A stretch of DNA of 64,000 nucleotides from Grifola frondosa (Eukaryota > Basidiomycota > Agaricomycetes > Polyporales > Grifolaceae). The stretch is from assembly GCA_001683735.1 (NCBI GenBank), contig LUGG01000002.1:3286001-3350000 (forward strand), in the 5' to 3' direction. The position numbers and the translations under genes are program-made. Positions 1-10,794 of the stretch are shown here, piece after piece (positions within the stretch are counted from its first letter, which is position 1; every line of letters starts with the position of its first letter). A model generated the notes under the pieces. It was not told the DNA's origin and did not search any database. It saw only the letters and a list, made by a program, of their open reading frames with translations.

Positions 1-989
1 TATAGCATAGAATTGTAACTAATGAAGTTATGAAACTCTACTGACACTCACCAGATAATCCTCCATGTTGGTAATCTCTGTATGCCATAACAGAATGATC
101 AGTGAGTCAATAGCTGTCCATCCATCAAGAACCATCTGCAGCACAAGGTCGTACACAAGAAATGGCATCACTTGCACAAGGCTCTTAAAGTGCTTGCCAA
201 TGAGACTGCCCTTGTATTTGCAGATGTATTCAGCTCCGAGGGTTGGATTATTGAGCCCTGCTGAGCTGATCGAGTCCAGTCATGTCTGGAATGTTGGCAT
301 TGTCCCGTCCTTGCCGAGAAGGTACATGATTTAACCCCAGAAGTATTTGATAACTTCAAGCAAGATGGTATAAAGGATCTCTGTTGGAGTATCCATGTGG
401 ATGTTGACACCTGTTGACCATAAGATGCGTAGTTCATGTGTCAACTGAGTCACATACCAGGCATCCTGAGCAGCGGGTTGATTCGGTCTTCAATTGCCTG
501 GCCACCAAGAAGGGTCTCTAGTTTCTTTTCAAGCTGCGCACATATTTTGGACTTCGAGTTTTTTTGTAGCAGCTGTGGGGAGTTTGCATCTGCATTGAGT
601 TTCTCCGGCTGCTTTGAGTTTCCATTTTGCAGTTGTTTACCCAATGTAAGAAGACAATTCACAATTGCTGCAGAGGCGGTATCACTCGTTCCAGTCATGG
701 CCACTGCATTCTTGATTTTATTCGTGCCGCCTGGAAGAACTGATTGTTGAACTTGCCAACAAACTTCAGCAATTGTTTCTTGTGGTGTACACAGCATGCC
801 AGACTAAGCAACATCATTAGTAATGAGGCTGAATGACATGGGATGGACACATATGCTAAACAGGGTCTGATACCCTTTATTCGATGTGACAAGTATGACA
901 GAAGTAATTGATGTTCATCCCTGCATGGCTGCATTCTTCGGCATGCATTGGATTGTCACCTCCGAAGAACAACCCATACCGGTTTAGGA
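1..989 (-). pseudogene. Mobile-element protein, central/C-terminal part (downstream of foldback insertion)
   Basis: Continues the gene at 7750-9712 after the foldback insertion. Reading right to left I see ...EVLLNRYGLFFGGDNPMH, a Cys/His-rich stretch (AEECSHAG, then YFCHTCH), a helical stretch ending KKLETLLGGQAIEDRINPLL, and then, across an intron-like break, IHMDTPTEILYTILL, followed by a segment around YICKYKGSLIGKHFKSLVQ and VYDLVLQMVLDGWTAIDSL. I recognise this as a large protein repeated in Agaricomycete genomes and presumed mobile-element encoded; its biochemical role is unknown to me. Several in-frame stops and frame changes show it is dead. The 3' end lies outside the window, left of position 1. 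Confidence 0.6.
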
Positions 990-997
990 GGACTTCT
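990..997. repeat. Target-site duplication, left copy (foldback element)
   Basis: GGACTTCT here is repeated exactly at 7742-7749, immediately outside the foldback element. Removing the element and one copy restores a continuous reading frame of the interrupted minus-strand gene, which supports the assignment. Confidence 0.75.
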
Positions 998-1018
998 GAG
1001 CCCATTCAGTCACCCTCC

Positions 1019-2220
1019 CTGTTGGTAAAGGTCAGCCGGTGTTCAGCAGAACCTGTCTTCACAGGCGAGCCGGTTCTGGCCAGATGACCATAAATTGCTG
1101 TAATTAGGGTCCGGCCAGTGGGGTCTCGGTGCATTATGACCTGCTGGTTTTTCAAAATTTGAAGATTTATTTATGGTCTGAAATGTGAGTATGCACTCTA
1201 AAGATGCATTGATATTTTGGGGTTTAAGGGTATACACCGGACATTCACTTATGGTCCATTGTATACTTTAAAAGTGTATTTATATTTCGGACATTGATCT
1301 ATATTCACAATAATCATGTTTACCTCGGACATGTATGTATTTTTCATGCTTATTGTCGGTGTTACAGTATGTGCACCAAAAATATATTAATTTTTCGGTG
1401 TTACAGTGTTTACACTGAATATATATTTATCCTCGGTGTTACAGTATGTGCACCGAAATATATTAATTTATCGGCCTTGAAGTGTTTGCACCGAAAATAT
1501 ATTAATTTTTCGGTGTTACAGTGTTTACACCAAATATATTATTTATCCTCGATGTTACAGTGTTTACACCAAATATATATTTATTCTCGGTGTTACAGTG
1601 TTTACACCGAATATATATTTATTCTCGGTGTGACGGTATTTGCACCGAATATATTTCTCGGAGTTACAGTATGTGCACCGAAAACACATTTGTTTGTCAG
1701 TGTTAGAATATATATACCAAAGATGAATTCATGTCAGAAACATTTATTTATATCCCGGTGTTCAGATATGTGCACCGAAAATGCATTTATGTCTCAGAGT
1801 TACAGCATGCACACTGAAGATGAATTATCTATGTCTCGGTGTTATAGTATGTGCACCGAAGATACATCTGACATTAGAGTATATGCACCAAAAATGTATT
1901 TGTGTCCCGGAGTTAGACTACATGCACCAAAAATGTGTTTATGTCCAGGACTTTCACCTATGTCCCGGTGTTAGAGTAATTGCACTAAGATGCATCTATG
2001 ATCCAGAGTTACAGTACATGCACCGAAGATACATCTATGTTTCGGTGTTACAGTATTCACACCGAAGATGTGTTTATGTCCGGGACAACCACCTATGTCC
2101 CGGGTTTACCTAATGTGCACCAAAAATCCATCTATGTCCCGGTGTTAGAGTAATTGCACCGAAAATGTGTTTATGTCCTGGGGTTTGAATGAGCACATTA
2201 AAGGTACACTTATGCCCCGG
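1019..2220 (+). repeat. Foldback left arm, outer segment
   Basis: Inverted copy of about 6520-7720. Pairing runs from the outer CTGTTGG to ...TTATGCCCCGG, where the nested 2221-5004 insertion starts. Open frames here translate tandem DNA and are not genes. Confidence 0.85.
1345..2215 (+). repeat. ~38-bp minisatellite array in left arm
   Basis: About twenty degenerate units whose core is CGGTGTTACAG, then RTRTGTG or TGTTTA, then CACCG, followed by an AT-rich linker. Each unit carries short complementary arms (CGGTG / CACCG), so single-stranded DNA could fold into a row of small hairpins. The spacing is near 38 bp at the left end and less regular to the right, where 'tatgtccc' linkers appear. 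Confidence 0.85.
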
Positions 2221-2744
2221 TGTCGTGTATTTCCAGCGATCGGTATTAAACAACCACTACTTTTACCAAACAATCAAAAGACTATCTGACGAGAGTAATA
2301 TTTGTTTTATAGCGAGGGGTTATTTCCTAGAAATGACGGGTGCACCAAGCTTGACGGGGTTTCCTACTTTTCCAGACAGAGGCTCAGTCGAGTTCGGTTG
2401 TGAAAGTGTACTTTCTACTTTTCACAAGGATCACAAAGCTCTGTGGTTTCGTTCTACGATGTTCGATTACTCGAAATATACCTATGGGGACTAGAAACAA
2501 TAGCAAGGCTTGACTTAAATAGCTTGCTCTGTCAGTACACTACAAACTTCCTACAAAGTCACTGCCTTGGTGCAGTACTTTGCTACTAGACGAATTCCGC
2601 CTGGTGAATGGGGAAATGCTCCTGGACTTCTTTCCAATGACTTATACTCCTCAATCCACTCACAGGCAACTATCCAAACAATAACAAACTCTTTCTTAAC
2701 ACTGCTCACCTGGTGCCTTTGCGACAGGGCTTCTGTCCTAACAA

Positions 2745-3000
2745 AGGTCTGACAACTAATCTGCCTAAACTTGCGCTCCCAAAGTCTCTTGCTTTGGAAC
2801 TAACAATCTAGGTCAGTAACTTCTGATCTTCTTTTCCTAACCTTGTGCTTCCAGAATCTCTTGTCTGGACAGTTGACAATTTAGGTAACTTCCTTTGTGA
2901 CAGAACTCTGTCCTAACAAAGGTCTTGACAATCTTCAACCTTTTGCCTGAACTTGCACTTCCAAAGTCTCTTGCTTTGGCAAGTTAACAATCCAGGTCAA
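2745..3000 (+). repeat. ~100-bp tandem triplication in the leader block
   Basis: Three diverged units, each with 'CTGACAACT...CTTCCAAAGTCTCTTG...CTTTGG...ACAAT..AGGT', lie between 2745 and 3000. The related block near 21890-21970 has only one unit. Copy-number change within an otherwise shared leader is typical of transposon promoter evolution. Confidence 0.55.
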
Positions 3001-3170
3001 TACTTAGTAAGCAGATGGGCCTAGGCAATACTTCTGATGTGCCTCAAGTTAAGAGAAAGAATATAAATTGTGAGGGAGTGCTACTGAGGGAGGAATCTGG
3101 GGGGGAAGAATATATTCGAATGATTTGGGCGATTTTTCGCTCGCCCTTATATACCCTCCTGAATCCTTCC

Positions 3171-3197
3171 ATTCTATTCTATTCTATTCTATTCTAT
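3171..3197 (+). repeat. (ATTCT)n microsatellite
   Basis: Five and a half uninterrupted ATTCT units just after a TATA-like CCTTATATACCC. The paralogous block at 22140 has a shorter, broken version. Confidence 0.9.
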
Positions 3198-3405
3198 GGC
3201 TGACTAATCCCCTTCTTGCTTACCAATCCACTCCCATGCTTACCAATCCACAATTTTCCTGCTGACGAATGGCTTTTGGAATTGCTGGAAGCATCTCTAA
3301 CCTGCTAGTACTTTCTGCACAGTTCTGTCTCCTTCTGGAAATTCTCCCAGGTTCTATAAGTTCTAGGATGTTCTCCATGATCCTATGTTATTCTGGAATC
3401 TGTCA

Positions 3406-3423
3406 GAATATTCTGGAAATTTC
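3406..3423 (+). promoter_or_regulatory. Four-unit heat-shock element
   Basis: GAA TA TTC TG GAA AT TTC: four perfectly alternating 5-bp units, the arrangement bound by HSF trimers. The equivalent at 22382-22399 keeps three units and has one mismatch in the fourth. The surrounding 3300-3550 is generally rich in TTCTGGAA words. Confidence 0.55.
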
Positions 3424-3499
3424 CTTGAGCTTCTGGATTATTCCAGGACATTCTGAAGTAGAAATTTCGATTAAAGTCCTTCTTTTGAAGACTGTAATC

Positions 3500-3522
3500 T
3501 TCTGGAAAGTTCCAGAAACTTC
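3500..3522 (+). promoter_or_regulatory. Five-unit perfect heat-shock element
   Basis: TTC TG GAA AG TTC CA GAA AC TTC: five alternating units with exact 2-bp gaps. It is kept base for base at 22477-22499 in the second copy of the leader although nearby sequence has diverged. Activity is inference; it lies downstream of the TATA-like site at about 3150 and upstream of the coding start of the related transposase. Confidence 0.6.
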
Positions 3523-4433
3523 TTCTCTGCTAGGTATTCCGGAATGTTCATGAATATGAAGCCACAGGTCTATTTGTCCATGTCACAGTTGCCACAGTGT
3601 CCATTTGCTGATCCAATCCAGATTATATGATATGGATTTGGTGAAATGTGCTGAGTAATGACAAATGTGTGCAAATAGAGAGGAATGGGATAAGTCTTTG
3701 CATAGCATAGATGTGTCCCTAATTATCCTGCACTTTTCTTTTGCAGCTTGCTTCTTTATCATTATTTTTCTTCATCATGGAAACTCGCAAGGGTATGCTG
3801 TCTCGATGATGTGGTTTCCATCCTATCTTCTGACCAATCTGATAACTCCTTTTCTGCCATGCTCTCTTTCCTGCAGGTCTTTGTATTACCAGCTTGGGTG
3901 GGGGAGCGTAAAGGCCATCTTCTAATTCTTCATCAATATGCTCTTCTGATTTCTCACTTTCTTCTGCTATAGTCTCCTCTTCTAATGCGTTAGTGTCTTC
4001 ATAAGTGACACTTTGAGAGAGAGGGTGTTCATATAGAGAACTGCTTGGAATCATGACGAAAGTTGGGAGTAACTGACAGTGGACGAAATAAATGAGGATA
4101 TAATGACGAAATGTAATCGACATTGACCATATTCGTACATAGCCTTGTTGCTCGAAATTAATGGATATAGGTCATAACACGTGACATATTCTCGATATGG
4201 CTGACACTGTGTAATCCTTTTGATAAGTGACTAGCACTTGACTTTGCTGTCACCTAACATTGCCAATTGTGTCTACAATAGGTATGTTATAGGATTATTG
4301 GTGATAAGTATATCGATGAAATGTTGTTGACTTTATAGTTGGAATAGATTTGATTCGTATCGCAATACATTTATTCCAACAGTCAGTTGCCTGCGTAGTT
4401 TGCTCATCGTAACTAATTGAGCAAGTTACTGAT

Positions 4434-4837
4434 CAGCCATTTCGATTGATATAGTGTCCTTCTTTGAACTCTCTGCTGAAACTCGCTACGACTTCATCGT
4501 TCATTCTCGGGCTGTTGCTGATGCACTCGACATTGGTGCTAGGCAAATTTGTCATGATATTCGAGTACTGGGACGACTTCGAAGTGATGGTCGTTCGGTA
4601 CATATCGGTTATCCTGACCGGTTCATTCTCTATCTCGGGGAGAGCTATCTCGAGCAACTTCTTCGGCATATTACTAATGATGACCATGTCCCTCTCCGCA
4701 CATTATTCAATCTGCGACATTTCCACACTCAGTTTCCACGACTATATCGCAAATGCCTTTATGTGATTCGGTGCCTTGGTACATCCCATCTCTTGACTAC
4801 TATATTTAGGGAGGATGAGGATTTCTTTTGGGCCTGA
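4434..4837 (+). CDS. Unrecognised 120-130-aa exon inside the nested insertion
   Basis: An open frame follows a plausible splice acceptor (CTAAT branch-like sequence, then TTACTGATCAG) and runs to a stop at 4837. It has no early ATG, so an upstream exon would be needed. The product (…ALDIGARQICHDIRVLG, …YLEQLLRHITNDDHVPL, …LYRKCLYVIRCLG) looks like an ordinary globular protein and the DNA is more CG-rich than its surroundings. I do not recognise the family. Part of it resembles a DNA-binding or transposase C-terminus only in being Arg/Leu-rich, which is not enough to name it. Confidence 0.35.
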
Positions 4838-5008
4838 AGAAGTAGTATAGATCTGATTCTGTGTAGTACTTCTTTTTGTAGGATTACTTGAATATTGACA
4901 GTCCTTCCTAATGAGTATGAGATGCTAGTGGTGCCAGACTTGAGATGTGCTGATCAATGGTCACATTGCCATGTTCGAGTACCAATCCATTTTGGTGCAC
5001 GACACCGG

Positions 5009-5403
5009 GGTGTAAGTATATTTATGCTCGGAAATTTGACTCAATGCTCTGAAGTTCCAGTGGATGCTCCGGTGTTCGGATATGTCATAATACCATTTTG
5101 GGTATGTTTTGATGTCAGCCACCATATGTTGTTTTCTTCATTTCTCCTTCAATTCACAATGGATTGTCTCCATATGTGGCTTGTTTTAAAGCATGTTTTT
5201 AGTACACATAATACATGTATGTACATATGTCTGATAATAGATTGAAAACATACCATTTTGGTGAGACTGCCTCAACTGTTCTACAAATTGAGCGACCAAT
5301 ATTTTCCTGATCCGGACACATAAGGGCGCGTTTTAATGGTGGAATATATCCGAATATGGCGCACTTTACGCCGAAATAATGTCCATTATTCGCCTCACAA
5401 TAC
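5009..5403 (+). repeat. Foldback left arm, inner segment
   Basis: Continues the left arm after the nested insertion and is the inverted copy of about 6123-6520. Mirror-image reading frames (around YVIIPFWVCFDVSHHMLF) occur on both arms only because the arms are near-identical, so they are not evidence for a protein. Confidence 0.85.
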
Positions 5404-6122
5404 AGTAAACACCCTTGGATGACAGGTTCCACATTGATCCCTATATATCTTTGTGTGCATTTGCTTCTTTGTTATTGTCTCTTTTTCAAATGTTCTATCT
5501 TCAATGTCCCTCTAAACAGAGCTATCTATTATCTCTTTATTCACAAAATCCATGATGCTGAAATAGCACCACTCAATTATCATATTCTCTGCCTAGAGCA
5601 TTTTATGGCTGCTACAGAAATATAAGTACCTCCAAGAAGATAGCCTCAATATGGACTTATGAGCTCCATTAAGAATGAAATGAATCCATGAAGATGTGAT
5701 GAAGATATGGGGAGATTATCTTCAGAACACCCAATTGTGGCTGAACACTTGGTACTGCTGTATTGAGCTCAAGTCACCGGCACAGTGGATCAGGGGTAAT
5801 ATACACTGATCACTCAATTGCACACTCAGTTCCTCACTATATTTTATGATCTTAGGCTTGTTTTGGAGCTGGAATATGCCTATATCTGGGAGTGAAGTCC
5901 GATCTGTTATTCAATTCAATGTACTAGAATAATTGTATAATCTACTGGGCACCCTGATAAGGATTCCCTATTCTTAGCTTACCTCCGATAACAGCTGTTA
6001 AGAGCATGTTGTGGAGCTATGATATATAGGAATCTACTACAGAAATTGGTATAAATTGGAGGTCAAATTCTACATAAGAACACTGGAGGAACTATTTCCA
6101 CCATTCACAAGGATTGCTCAGT
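5404..6122. other. Foldback loop region
   Basis: Unique ~720-bp spacer between the arms, AT-rich, without a recognisable gene. Read on the minus strand, GTGAGGAACTGAG... near 5835 resembles 57272-57350, so loop-proximal sequence belongs to a wider repeat family present again at 57.2-58.7 kb. Confidence 0.5.
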
Positions 6123-7720
6123 GTATTGTGAGGCGAATAATGGACAGATTATTTCGGCGTAAAGTGCGCCATATTCGGATATATTCCACCATTAAAACGC
6201 GCCCTTATGTGTCCGGATCAGGAAAATATTGGTCGCTCAATTTGTAGAACAGTTGAGGCAGTCTCACCAAAATGGTATGTTTTCAATCTATTATCAGACA
6301 TATGTACATACATGTATTATGTGTACTAAAAACATGCTTTAAAACAAGCCACATATGGAGACAATCCATTGTGAATTGAAGGAGAAATGAAGAAAACAAC
6401 ATATGGTGGCTGACATCAAAACATACCCAAAATGGTATTATGACATATCCGAACACCGGAGCATCCACTGGAACTTCAGAGCATTGAGTCAAATTTCCGA
6501 GCATAAATATACTTACACCCCGGGGCATAAGTGTACCTTTAATGTGCTCATTCAAACCCCAGGACATAAACACATTTTCGGTGCAATTACTCTAACACCG
6601 GGACATAGATGGATTTTTGGTGCACATTAGGTAAACCCGGGACATAGGTGGTTGTCCCGGACATAAACACATCTTCGGTGTGAATACTGTAACACCGAAA
6701 CATAGATGTATCTTCGGTGCATGTACTGTAACTCTGGATCATAGATGCATCTTCAGTGCAATTACTCTAACACCGGGACATAGGTGAAAGTCCTGGACAT
6801 AAACACATTTTTGGTGCATGTAGTCTAACTCCGGGACACAAATACATTTTTGGTGCATATACTCTAATGTCAGATGTATCTTCGGTGCACATACTATAAC
6901 ACCGAGACATAGATAATTCATCTTCAGTGTGCATGCTGTAACTCTGAGACATAAATGCATTTTCGGTGCACATATCTGAACACCGGGATATAAATAAATG
7001 TTTCTGACATGAATTCATCTTTGGTATATATATTCTAACACTGACAAACAAATGTGTTTTCGGTGCACATACTGTAACTCCGAGAAATATATTCGGTGCA
7101 AATACCGTCACACCGAGAATAAATATATATTCGGTGTAAACACTGTAACACCGAGAATAAATATATATTTGGTGTAAACACTGTAACATCGAGGATAAAT
7201 ATATATTTGGTGTAAACACTGTAACACCGAAAAATTAATATATTTTCGGTGCAAACACTTCAAGGCCATAAATTAATATATTTTCGGTGCACATACTGTA
7301 ACACCGAGGATAAATATATATTCAGTGTAAACACTGTAACACCGAAAAAATTAATATTTTTGGTGCACATACTGTAACACCGACAATAAGCATGAAAAAT
7401 ACATACATGTCCGAGGTAAACATGATTATTGTGAATATAGATCAATGTCCGAAATATAAATACACTTTTAAAGTATACAATGGACCATAAGTGAATGTCC
7501 GGTGTATACCCTTAAACCCCAAAATATCAATGCATCTTTAGAGTGCATACTCACATTTCAGACCATAAATAAATCTTCAAATTTTGAAAAACCAGCAGGT
7601 CATAATGCACCGAGACCCCACCGGCCGGACCCTAATTACAGCAATTTATGGTCATCTGGCCGGAACCGGCTCGCCTGTGAAGACAGGTTCTGCCGAACAC
7701 TGGCTGACCTTTACCAACAG
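6123..7720 (-). repeat. Foldback right arm
   Basis: Uninterrupted inverted copy of the left arm. It serves as the empty-site reference for the nested insertion and contains the second minisatellite array (about 6535-7400). Confidence 0.85.
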
Positions 7721-7741
7721 ACAAGTTCAACTGAAAGGTGT

Positions 7742-7749
7742 GGACTTCT
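7742..7749. repeat. Target-site duplication, right copy (foldback element)
   Basis: GGACTTCT, identical to 990-997. Confidence 0.75.
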
Positions 7750-9712
7750 TTGTGGTTGATGCAGTCCCACGCAACAATCCCCGAGTCAGCTGCTTTGCTG
7801 GCAATACTGATAGGTTAGTGACTTAGAGTTAATATATTTGATGACTTACTGTATTGATGTTCTCATGGCCTCCATGAGTTTCATAGGGGTGGCATGAGGA
7901 GAGGAACTCACAAATCAGATGCGGAACTCTTTCTCCAGCATTTCGCGTGGTAGGTTTGCATTGGACATGTAAATTACATAATGTTTGTTTCATTGCTTGC
8001 TGATGTTGCCCGAAATGTTGTCCATGAAAATGATAAGAGGGACTGAGTAAACAATACATCCTTGTGCTTTGGCACGAAGGCGGTGTGGCATAGACTCTCT
8101 AAATGAGCTTGAGCATGCTACAAAAACAAAGCATTAAAGAGTTCTTATCAAAGAGGCTGTAAATTCACCTGCAAATCCACACTCAAATTCTCCAGGTGTT
8201 TGGCTGATTTCTTCGAAGTTCCAGTAGAAACTTGAGATTGGAGTACAGACCTGCTCCTTTCCAACGATGAAGCCATTCTAGATTATATATGAGGCAATGT
8301 CACAAGAAGTGGAAGAGAAACTCACAATGGAACGAGAAACTGAGTGACCAAGAGCAATATTATACTTCTGTTAGGTTAGGTTAGGTTAGGTGGTTAGGTT
8401 AGGTTAGGTTAGGTTAGGTTAGGTTAGGTTAGGTTAGGTGTTAGGTTAGGTTGGTTAGGTTAGGTTAGGTTAGTTAGGTTAGGAAGAAAATACAGCTCTT
8501 TGTCGATGTGAATGGATGAAGTCCCCATGTCTGATGGAAGGTCAAACAGCATCTTCATGCCATTCCAGACCTGTGACATCCCACCTTCACTGTCGACAGG
8601 GTAGTTGCACATTGCAGACTGGGTTATGAGGTTCACATAATCCTGCATTAAATCCAGGTCAGTTGAAAGATGTGATATGATAAATTGAAGCTAACCTTTG
8701 CTATGGCCTTTTCGATGTCATTAATATAAAATGTTGTTCCGGAATGTATTACTACCTTCTCTGTTGGGTCTCCCATGAGCTTGAGGATTCTATCTTGACA
8801 TCTCTTGACAGCGCCGATTGTTGGGACATTGGTGGCTCTCATATCCTTCCCCCAACTAAGTATTGCAGCTTTCTGCACCTCTGAAAAGTGCAAGCGAGGT
8901 GAGCTAAAAAGAAGATCTGTTAAAAATATCTGCTGCTGGTCAGCTACCTGGTATGCCATAAACTGAAAGGAGTCTTACCGCCATAGACAGCCATGGATAT
9001 ATTGCAGAACTGGGTTCTATATCTTCGTGATGGTCGACATCCAGCTCATCCTCCATATTCAGACCTAGAGGAATGTCAATGAAAATTTTGATAAATGTAA
9101 TTGCTACATACCCTCAGTGTCATCATCATGTCCAAACAAGTCAATGCCATTGTGAATACCGAGCTCTCCAGCTTCAGCTGTGCAGCTGCTAGCAGTAGGA
9201 AATCAAGCCGGCAGGCTGTCTCCATTCTCGAGAGATTGGAGAAGTTCTTGATAGTAATCAACTGCAGGCAGCTGCACCACACAGTTGCCCACATCTGCAT
9301 CCCAGAGATCACACAAGGGCACAGGCAAATTTGAGCTGTCTTTGCCAGGAATGTCGGAAATCAATTTCAATGCATCCAGAATTTGATCCATTTGTGTATC
9401 TGGAATATTATGTGAACCGGAAGATACTGCGTCATCATCCTTGACTTCTTCAAGGTGTACACACATCTGTTTTGTGGAAAAGCAATGGGCAGGGGGAGGG
9501 GAGGAGGCGGAATGTCACACAGTTGTGTTGATGATGTCTCACCCTGACATTGGAGCCTTTTAATATGAGTCTTGTTCTTGCAGTGTTGCAGAATGTGCAA
9601 ATGCTTCATAACATCCAAAGTATGTGGCTGGCAAGGGCAAATGGTGCACTTGTAGGAGTTCAGCCCGACACATTATATTTCCGCCAATTTGGGTGAGATT
9701 TTGCATTCATTT
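7750..9712 (-). pseudogene. Mobile-element protein, N-terminal half (interrupted by foldback element)
   Basis: Several exon-like blocks read right to left. First comes a C2H2/C-rich start (SYKCTICPCQPHTLDVMKHL then HCKNKTHIK, 9700-9590), then an intron of GTGAGACATC..AAAACAG and an acidic linker (9468-9120). Next are SSPRLHFSEVQKAAILSWGK (8900), YINDIEKAIAK, GGMSQVWNGMKMLFDLPSD (8560), and VYSVPLIIFMDNISGNISKQ (8040). It ends GIVAWDCINHKEV, where the foldback element sits. Same family as 1-989. Two TGA stops fall at positions where related proteins would have a normal residue (before NKHYVIYMSN, and after EKEFRI), so it is inactive. An intron position holds a TTAGG array. Confidence 0.6.
8371..8483 (+). 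repeat. Interstitial (TTAGG)n array
   Basis: About 22 units of TTAGG with a few interruptions (TGG, TGT, TAG), at an intron position of the minus-strand pseudogene. TTAGG is the arthropod-type telomere repeat; fungal telomeres are normally TTAGGG. Simple slippage within an intron is the likeliest origin. Confidence 0.9.
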
Positions 9713-9720
9713 ATAAGAGA

Positions 9721-10407
9721 AAATATTACCAGAGGGTATCTTTGTTTTAAACATGTTTCAATGCAACTTACCAGATTGCAGGAGCCAGAAGAATTAACAT
9801 GTCATCTGAACACATTGTGCACATGAGCGTAAATGTAAGTCACATGCACAGAAGAAGCAAAGATCAACATCACAAGTGTGCAAGTTGCAAGTTGCTATTG
9901 CTCCATGATGTCTGTGGTAACATTTATGATATTTCCAGATCCTCTTCATCACACCTCCTCTATCTGTTCTCCAATCCCCTTCCAAATTTTTATGTCATTC
10001 CATGGTACCCTTTCTGTTGGCATTTCTCTGGCCAATATAGTAAGTGTATCTCAAATTTATGCCATGCCAACTGACAACCCATCCCAGCCCTTCAGGTCTC
10101 CATCTCTGTTCCACAGGAATATGCACCTTATTTGTTCCCTGTCTTACAAGCTGCACCAATAGTGATAGAGTTGGTGACTATGACCACTCTGGAAATGCAG
10201 AAAGATTGTGACTCAGTACGTTATTAATGTCGGCCTATACATACTTAATGACTTATTCTGCAGGAGAACAAGGACGACAACTACATTACTTTCCTTCCCC
10301 TTCCATTGCAATTCAACCATCTCCACCAAGCGTCCTGGCTCATATTGCTTTATGACATTGAAGATTGGGTCTTACATGTTGAAGTCGATCGCACATCCTT
10401 TGAATGA
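9721..10407. other. No recognisable gene
   Basis: AT-rich sequence between the minus-strand pseudogene and the first MITE. Short open frames exist on both strands but none shows a domain or splice structure I can support. Confidence 0.5.
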
Positions 10408-10415
10408 ACTTGGGA

Positions 10416-10794
10416 TAGTGTTGCTGCAGCTAAGTCAGGCCTAAATTATATATGACTTATAACTTGTGCAGTTTTTTAGCTATCATAGTGATCTTACTTC
10501 ATTATGTAGCCTAGATATAGCAACATGTGCATGCTAAAGGAGAAAATGTCATACCTTGTATTGATGAAGATATGGCCAAAAAGCCAATTGTAAAGTCTGA
10601 CTTTTTAGTCAGCTTTTTCACCAATGTAACTGAAATTGAAACATAGCAAAGATAATTATGCAAATGGTTGTGTTACATTCAAATACATATACATTTTAGC
10701 TATTAATTTTAATTGAGATCATGTAATTATCTGCAAAACTCATGTCAAAATACCTAAAAAGCTGAAATAGGTGTGACTAAGCCATGTAACACTA
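10416..10794 (+). mobile_element. hAT-like MITE, copy A
   Basis: 379 bp with termini TAGTGTTGCTGCAGCTAAGT...GTAACACTA. Flanks ACTTGGGA (10408-10415) and ACCTGGGA (10795-10802) form an 8-bp duplication with one mismatch. Interior contains a conserved 'GGCCAAAAAGCC' and paired 'GTC(C/T)GACTTTTTAGTC' words. No coding potential. Confidence 0.85.

Larger units (their letters stand above)
2221..5004 (+). mobile_element. Nested 2.8-kb insertion with CCGG target duplication
   Basis: The right foldback arm shows the empty site (ATGCCCCGGGGTG on the reverse strand). The left arm has CCCCGG, then 2221-5004, then CCGGGGTG, giving a 4-bp duplication CCGG. Ends are TGTCGTG...CACGACA, a 7-bp inverted terminus that also fits the TG..CA rule of LTRs. 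Its first ~1.4 kb recurs at 21368-22610 in front of a Plavaka-type transposase pseudogene, so this may be an internally deleted relative of that element. No internal duplicate LTR was found. Class is unresolved: Plavaka derivative is preferred, LTR relic is the alternative. Confidence 0.65.
998..7741. mobile_element. Foldback-type transposon with ~1.6-kb satellite-built inverted arms
   Basis: Two near-identical arms face each other: 1019-2220 plus 5009-5403 on the left, 6123-7720 on the right. They differ at scattered bases only, apart from a 2.8-kb insertion in the left arm. The outermost ~20 bp of each end match weakly (CATTCAGT against CTTTCAGT, then CTGTTGG on both sides). An 8-bp duplication GGACTTCT flanks the element. 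Arms are made largely of ~38-bp tandem units, as in Foldback/Galileo-type elements. A ~720-bp loop separates the arms. I see no transposase in arms or loop, so the element is probably non-autonomous. An 8-bp TSD fits hAT or KDZ mobilisation; superfamily is inference. Confidence 0.75.

Noticed and set aside
1294..1974. 226-codon open frame
   Set aside because: Translates the 38-bp minisatellite; the periodic amino-acid pattern follows from the DNA repeat.
1345..2215. CRISPR-like array
   Set aside because: Units are degenerate, spacers are not unique and the organism is eukaryotic.
2221..3640. Leader block as a complete LTR
   Set aside because: TG..CA ends and a TATA-like site are suggestive, but no second copy exists within the element and the other genomic copy leads into a Plavaka-type transposase.
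4895..6573. Mirror-image frames with YVIIPFWVCFDVSHHM on both strands
   Set aside because: They are the same DNA in the two inverted arms; no homologue or splice evidence.
8371..8483. True telomere or contig end
   Set aside because: Array is short, internal and of TTAGG rather than TTAGGG type, with gene sequence continuing on both sides.
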